From contig NZ_NCVK01000018.1 in the NCBI RefSeq assembly GCF_002096845.1, forward strand, positions 1 through 64,000: a stretch of 64,000 nt of DNA, read 5' to 3'. Each line of letters opens with the position of its first letter. The stretch's first letter is position 1. The translations under genes and the position numbers were made by a program. This document shows, one piece after another, positions 59,956 through 64,000 of the stretch. The notes beneath the pieces are model-generated. The model was not told the origin of the DNA. It saw only the letters and a program-made list of their open reading frames with translations, and searched no databases. The stretch is from Streptococcus mitis. GTDB lineage: Bacteria; Bacillota; Bacilli; Lactobacillales; Streptococcaceae.

Positions 59956-62900
59956 CGATTCAACTCCTTTCTTATTTTTTCAAACCAAGCTTGCTTGAGT
60001 TTTTCTCCGACCAGACGCTTGCCATCAGTTAAGTCCAACTTTTCTAGAAAACGGGCTTGGCCCAAGTGGTAATTGGCTTCAAATCCTGTGATGGCTTGAT
60101 GTTGCTGAACATACGGTGCAATACTTCTGCCATTTTCAGTATAAGGGTTAATGGCGAACTGACCTTCTAAAATTTTCTCAGCTGCTTTCTTGTAAAGATG
60201 GGCATTGTAGTCCAGTAGGAGCTGGAATTCCTCATCCGTCAGCTGATTAGCCTTGTTTTTATTGTAAAATTCACCCAAATGACTGCTTTCTTTTTCTAAA
60301 AAGAGGCCTTGGTATTTCATAGACTTACTGGCTTCCACAACTGCTCCAGCCAGACTTTTAACGGCCATCAGAGATTGGACGGGTTCAGCCATTTCCAAGT
60401 ACATGGCACCGAAAAAGTTCTGCTCACCTTCTCTTTTTAAGGCAGCTAGATAAGTTGGCAACTGGGAATTAAGGCCATTAAAGAAATGAGGAAACTGGAA
60501 CTGAGTCAGACTGGATTTGTAGTCTACCACTCCTATCGACCCATCAGCTTTCAAACGGTCAATACGGTCAACCTTACCTCGTACAAAGACACTGCGACCA
60601 CTGTCCAATTGAATAAAGGCTTGGTCTTTGCCGCCAAAATTCGCTTCCTCTTTGATGGTTTCGATGGCTGGATTGTGTCGGAGAATATGTCCAGTCGTCC
60701 GTGCAACATCAAGCAAAACTTCCTTGGTAAACTGGGCTTCCAAACTTTCCTGATAAATTGCTTCAAATTCGCGTTCTTGACTGGTTTCTTGAATAGCTTG
60801 TTCTAGACGGTTGTCAAAGGAATCTTCATCAGGCAACTGCAAGGCACGTTCAAAAATACGGTGCAAGAAATTTCCATGACTGCGGGCATCAGGACGCAGG
60901 CGTAATTCTTCTTGCAAGCCTAAAACGTAGCGAAGAAAATAACTGTATTCATTGCGATAAAACTCCGTCAAACCAGAGGTAGACAGGTAAAACTCCTGAT
61001 CAGTAGGATAGAGAGCCTGTAAGGTATCCTTTGCTAAGGGCTTGCTACTCGGACTGGTTGGGAGTGCTGGATTTTCCAAACCTTGCTGGTCTAGTTTTTT
61101 ACCCATGACACGTGCCAGAACCTTGATAAAGGTCAAATCTTGCTCAGTCTCGCTCATCTCACCCTGCTGGTGATAGGCAACCAGGCTAGACAAAAGACTG
61201 TGATATGATCCCATATCTTCCTTAGACAGCCCTTTGTGATTCATCCTTTTCTCTTTCCTGCTAAATCCAAAATGGACTAGTTCTTGAAGATAGGATGACT
61301 CCTTGCTTTCACTTTCGTTAAAAAGGCTTGGAGCCGACAAGACCAACTGCTTACGGGCAGAATTGACCAAGGAAAGCATAGTATAGCGATTTTTCTTGAG
61401 ATTTTCACTGCTGGCAATCAGCAATTGTGCCCCTTCCTCTGTCGCTTGGTTTAGGTTTTGTCTTTCTTCGTCTGTCATAAGACTGGTATTCTGCGCGATT
61501 TTTGGTAAGTTGTCCTGAGTCAGCCCAATGGCATAGACAAAGTCAGCAGTCAGTGGTGCAATCAAATCGTAACTCTGCACCAGAACGGTGTCCACTGTCG
61601 CTGGAATAGTACGGTATTGAGATAGACTCATTCCAGAATGGAGCAAGGCTAGGAAGTCCTCTAGACTAACTTGTGAACCAGCAAAAACAGTCGCAAATTG
61701 TTCTAAAACATGGCAGAAAGCCTTCCAAACTTCGGCTTGTCTTTCCTGTTCTAGAGATTCCATAGTGGCTGTCAAATCTTGTAACTGCTTAGTTACTGCT
61801 CCTTCTTTTAGAAAGACATTCCACTTTTGCAAGAGATTTTCGGCCTTTTGTTTTCGGCTAGCAAAAAGAGTCTCAAGAGGTGTTAAAATACGCAGACGAA
61901 GAGCATTTAAACGCTCTAAATCAAATTTTCCATGGTGGAATTTGGTAAAGGTTTGCTGAAAGGCTGGTAAGCCATTGATACCAAGATAGCGGATATATTG
62001 CTCAAATGAGTCAATATCAGCCTGACTAAGGTCAGTATAGAGACTTGTTCTGAGAAGGTTTATCAAATCCTCCTGGCGGAAACGATAGCGTTTCAAAGCC
62101 AATATAGACTCGACAAACTGAGTCAAAGGATGGTGCGCCATGGATTCGCTTCTACCAAGATAGAAAGGAATCTGATACTGGTCAAAAATGGTCTTTAAAG
62201 ACAACTGATAAGAAGCTACATCACCTAAAAGTATACGGAAATGCTTGTAACTCAGGTCTGGATTTTCATGTAATTTCTGACGAATGCTGCGAGCTACTAA
62301 CTCCAACTCCTCCTTTTGTGTCAAACAAGACCAGATTTGTAAGTTTTCACAGTCCTCATCATCTAAATCCATTGTTAATTCTGAAAAGTCATAAGAAGAC
62401 TCCAATAAACGAGAGGCCTTGTCAAAACTATCCATCTTCTCATGAGTTTGAGAATAATCCTGAGCAGGTGTTTGGTATTTAGAGGCTAGATGATGGAGAA
62501 ACTCCACACTGGCTTGATAGAGATTGCCTTCAGCGAACGGACTGGTATAAGCTTTCTTACTAGCATAAGCCCCAATGACAATCTCAACACCCTTGCCATG
62601 AAGTAGGTCCACAATCCGCTCTTCCTCAGCAGAAAAACGGGTAAATCCATCAATAACCAAGGAAATCTGGCTAAAATCACTACTAACTTTGTTATTCTCA
62701 ATAGCATCAATCAAATGGGACAACTGACTTCCTTGAGCCAACTGGCCTTGATTGAGATAAGCCGTTACCTTCTCAAAAATCAAGAGTAAGTCTGCCCTCT
62801 TGTCCTCATCCGTCAAACTCTCCAAGTCCAAAAAACTCATCTGAGCTTTGGTCATCTCGTGGTAAAGCTCAATCAACTGCTGGATAAATTGAGGATCATG

Positions 62901-63227
62901 CTTGATAGCTCCATAAACACGTAAGTCCTTGGGATCAAGTTCTGTAAGGCATTTGTAAAAGGCCATCCCAAGACCAATATCATCAAGACTAGTCTTGGCA
63001 GGCAAATCATTTAAGACTAGGTAACGAGCCATTTGAGCAAAGCGCGTGACGGTAATCGCAAAAGAAGCCTGCTGGGACAAGCATTCCAGCACAGCGCGTT
63101 CCTTTTCAAAAGAAAGAGAGTTGGGAGCGATGTAGAAGACCCGCTTGCCAGCAGCAACTAACTCTTCTGCCTCTCTAGTTAGAATTTCTGTCAAAGAAGT
63201 CCGAATATCAGTGTAAAGTAATTTCAT
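59952..63227 (-). CDS. rexB: ATP-dependent nuclease subunit B
   Basis: RexB (AddB type) partner of RexA. The 1091-residue product has a degenerate helicase-like N-terminal half ([15 protein letters not shown] at the place of motif I, without a proper GKT) and a C-terminal nuclease domain (about 770-1060) with [21 protein letters not shown] and VVDYKSSLT. The four-cysteine iron-sulfur cluster of AddB is not present: the matching stretch [16 protein letters not shown] has no Cys. The start is the ATG at 63227 after GAGG; a longer frame from 63251 begins right at the promoter. Confidence 0.96.
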   Translation of the reverse strand: MKLLYTDIRTSLTEILTREAEELVAAGKRVFYIAPNSLSFEKERAVLECLSQQASFAITVTRFAQMARYLVLNDLPAKTSLDDIGLGMAFYKCLTELDPKDLRVYGAIKHDPQFIQQLIELYHEMTKAQMSFLDLESLTDEDKRADLLLIFEKVTAYLNQGQLAQGSQLSHLIDAIENNKVSSDFSQISLVIDGFTRFSAEEERIVDLLHGKGVEIVIGAYASKKAYTSPFAEGNLYQASVEFLHHLASKYQTPAQDYSQTHEKMDSFDKASRLLESSYDFSELTMDLDDEDCENLQIWSCLTQKEELELVARSIRQKLHENPDLSYKHFRILLGDVASYQLSLKTIFDQYQIPFYLGRSESMAHHPLTQFVESILALKRYRFRQEDLINLLRTSLYTDLSQADIDSFEQYIRYLGINGLPAFQQTFTKFHHGKFDLERLNALRLRILTPLETLFASRKQKAENLLQKWNVFLKEGAVTKQLQDLTATMESLEQERQAEVWKAFCHVLEQFATVFAGSQVSLEDFLALLHSGMSLSQYRTIPATVDTVLVQSYDLIAPLTADFVYAIGLTQDNLPKIAQNTSLMTDEERQNLNQATEEGAQLLIASSENLKKNRYTMLSLVNSARKQLVLSAPSLFNESESKESSYLQELVHFGFSRKEKRMNHKGLSKEDMGSYHSLLSSLVAYHQQGEMSETEQDLTFIKVLARVMGKKLDQQGLENPALPTSPSSKPLAKDTLQALYPTDQEFYLSTSGLTEFYRNEYSYFLRYVLGLQEELRLRPDARSHGNFLHRIFERALQLPDEDSFDNRLEQAIQETSQEREFEAIYQESLEAQFTKEVLLDVARTTGHILRHNPAIETIKEEANFGGKDQAFIQLDSGRSVFVRGKVDRIDRLKADGSIGVVDYKSSLTQFQFPHFFNGLNSQLPTYLAALKREGEQNFFGAMYLEMAEPVQSLMAVKSLAGAVVEASKSMKYQGLFLEKESSHLGEFYNKNKANQLTDEEFQLLLDYNAHLYKKAAEKILEGQFAINPYTENGRSIAPYVQQHQAITGFEANYHLGQARFLEKLDLTDGKRLVGEKLKQAWFEKIRKELNR

Positions 63228-63259
63228 CTCAGCCTCGTTGGAATTTTTCATTATCTTAT

Positions 63260-63268
63260 ATTATACCA
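63260..63268 (-). promoter_or_regulatory. rexBA promoter
   Basis: Minus strand extended -10 TGG-TATAAT (hexamer 63265-63260). The start point would lie around 63253, giving a leader of about 25 nt to the chosen ATG. Confidence 0.6.
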
Positions 63269-63310
63269 TGATTAGCCACCCAAGTCTGTAAATAATCAGT
63301 TATTGCTTAT

Positions 63311-63342
63311 CTGTTAAAAATAAAATGCCGGAAAGTTCCGAC
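63311..63342 (-). terminator. Terminator of the CPBP protease gene
   Basis: GCCGGAA / TTCCGAC (63327-63333 / 63336-63342) with minus-strand tail ATTTTATTTTT. Confidence 0.75.
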
Positions 63343-63356
63343 ATTGTTTTAGTAAG

Positions 63357-63995
63357 CTAACTTCCTGAAAATAAGAGTAACCATAAGTTCCAGAAAGCAG
63401 TGATATTGATGAAAATATGAACTAGTATTGGATAATAGATATTTTTTGTCATGCGATACAATAAAGCTAAAATGAGACCTCCACTAGCATAAATGAAAAA
63501 AGCAAGAGGAGTTAAAACAAAATTGATATGAATATAACCGAAAATAATAGCAGAAAGTAAAATATCTCCGTACCAAGGCGAGTTTTTGAAAAAGGTTGTC
63601 ATAATTACACAGCGATAAATCAACTCCTCAGCAATAGGGCCGATGAAACAAACTATGAGCAAGAAATAGGGTAATTCCTGTCTCCCTATCATTTTTATCG
63701 TTTCATTCAAAGAAATTTGATTTGAAGACGAGGGTATGAAATAAGACAAGAGGAAGTCCGACATATACAAAATGATGTAGCCCAGTAAAAGGTAGATAAA
63801 GTACCTCAACTGCCACTTGAAATGAAAAGTCTTCTTTCCTGCAAAAACTAGTAGATAGATGACTGCTGACAAAAGAACACCACTTTCCAGCAAAAGTAGA
63901 ATCTGAAAAAACTCACGACTTGCTGGTAGATAGGACTTTGCGAGATGATTGAAAAGCCTCCAAAACCAAGTTGATTTGTAAAAAATTAAGGACAA
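63357..63995 (-). CDS. CPBP-family intramembrane metalloprotease (start uncertain)
   Basis: At least 212 residues with about six to seven hydrophobic segments. The CPBP (Abi/CAAX protease) signature is visible: IAEELIYRCVI (EExxxR), then IFGYIHINF (motif 2 His) and ILVHIFINITAF (motif 3 His). Family members cleave prenylated or other membrane peptides; in Gram-positive bacteria several give immunity to bacteriocins, but nothing here points to that. The readable start is a TTG 5 bp from the window edge, so the true start may lie outside. Confidence 0.8.
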   Translation of the reverse strand: MSLIFYKSTWFWRLFNHLAKSYLPASREFFQILLLLESGVLLSAVIYLLVFAGKKTFHFKWQLRYFIYLLLGYIILYMSDFLLSYFIPSSSNQISLNETIKMIGRQELPYFLLIVCFIGPIAEELIYRCVIMTTFFKNSPWYGDILLSAIIFGYIHINFVLTPLAFFIYASGGLILALLYRMTKNIYYPILVHIFINITAFWNLWLLLFSGS

Positions 63996-64000
63996 TGCTA

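Overview
The window is a stretch of chromosome from a mitis-group Streptococcus (S. mitis, S. pseudopneumoniae or close to S. pneumoniae). The evidence is the low GC, the tmRNA tag AKNNTSYALAA, BOX and 107-bp RUP repeats, a dif site of the XerS (streptococcal/lactococcal) type, the glgBCDA-gapN-pulA-ligA block, and an IgA1 protease gene beside rexAB. The dif site at about 9.5 kb places the window at the replication terminus. To its right, genes from 11 to 31 kb run almost entirely on the minus strand, as expected for leading-strand genes whose fork comes from the right.

Region 1 (1-9.6 kb): two unrecognised genes, one with a zinc-finger-like cluster and one GNAT-like; an OmpR-type two-component pair convergent with a two-gene ABC transporter; a Cof-type HAD phosphatase; a small DUF3270-like membrane protein; then metK, which has an SMK (SAM-III) riboswitch leader with a large internal expansion, and a tiny membrane protein.

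Region 2 (9.5-31 kb): dif and xerS, a fossil phage integrase, eno, a YueI-like gene, glycerate kinase and serB. Then come the glycogen operon glgB-glgC-glgD-glgA with a CcpA cre site, gapN, a cytoplasmic pullulanase, ligA, an MFS transporter, an Rgg regulator and an ABC-F ATPase. Glycogen synthesis, debranching and lower glycolysis (eno, gapN) sit together.

Region 3 (31-42.6 kb): pgm, a thioredoxin-like protein, ssrA (tmRNA), an SGNH hydrolase/HAD/CapA-like cluster, def, a TrmH-family methyltransferase, htpX-lemA, rsmG, and uraA behind a probable PyrR attenuator.

Region 4 (42.9-55 kb): two giant cell-surface M26 zinc metalloproteases in tandem, the IgA1 protease (iga) followed 41 bp later by a ZmpB-type paralogue. 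Each carries long in-frame arrays of the same 51-bp repeat type. A RUP element lies upstream of iga.

Region 5 (55.1-64 kb): the rexB-rexA recombination nuclease operon with a third, uncharacterised gene, and a CPBP-family membrane protease at the window edge.

No CRISPR array, intact insertion sequence or intact prophage was seen. The least conventional signals are the expanded riboswitch, the tandem protease operon with shared repeats, several predicted leaderless mRNAs, the dif/promoter overlap at xerS, and the unrecognised gene pair at the left end.
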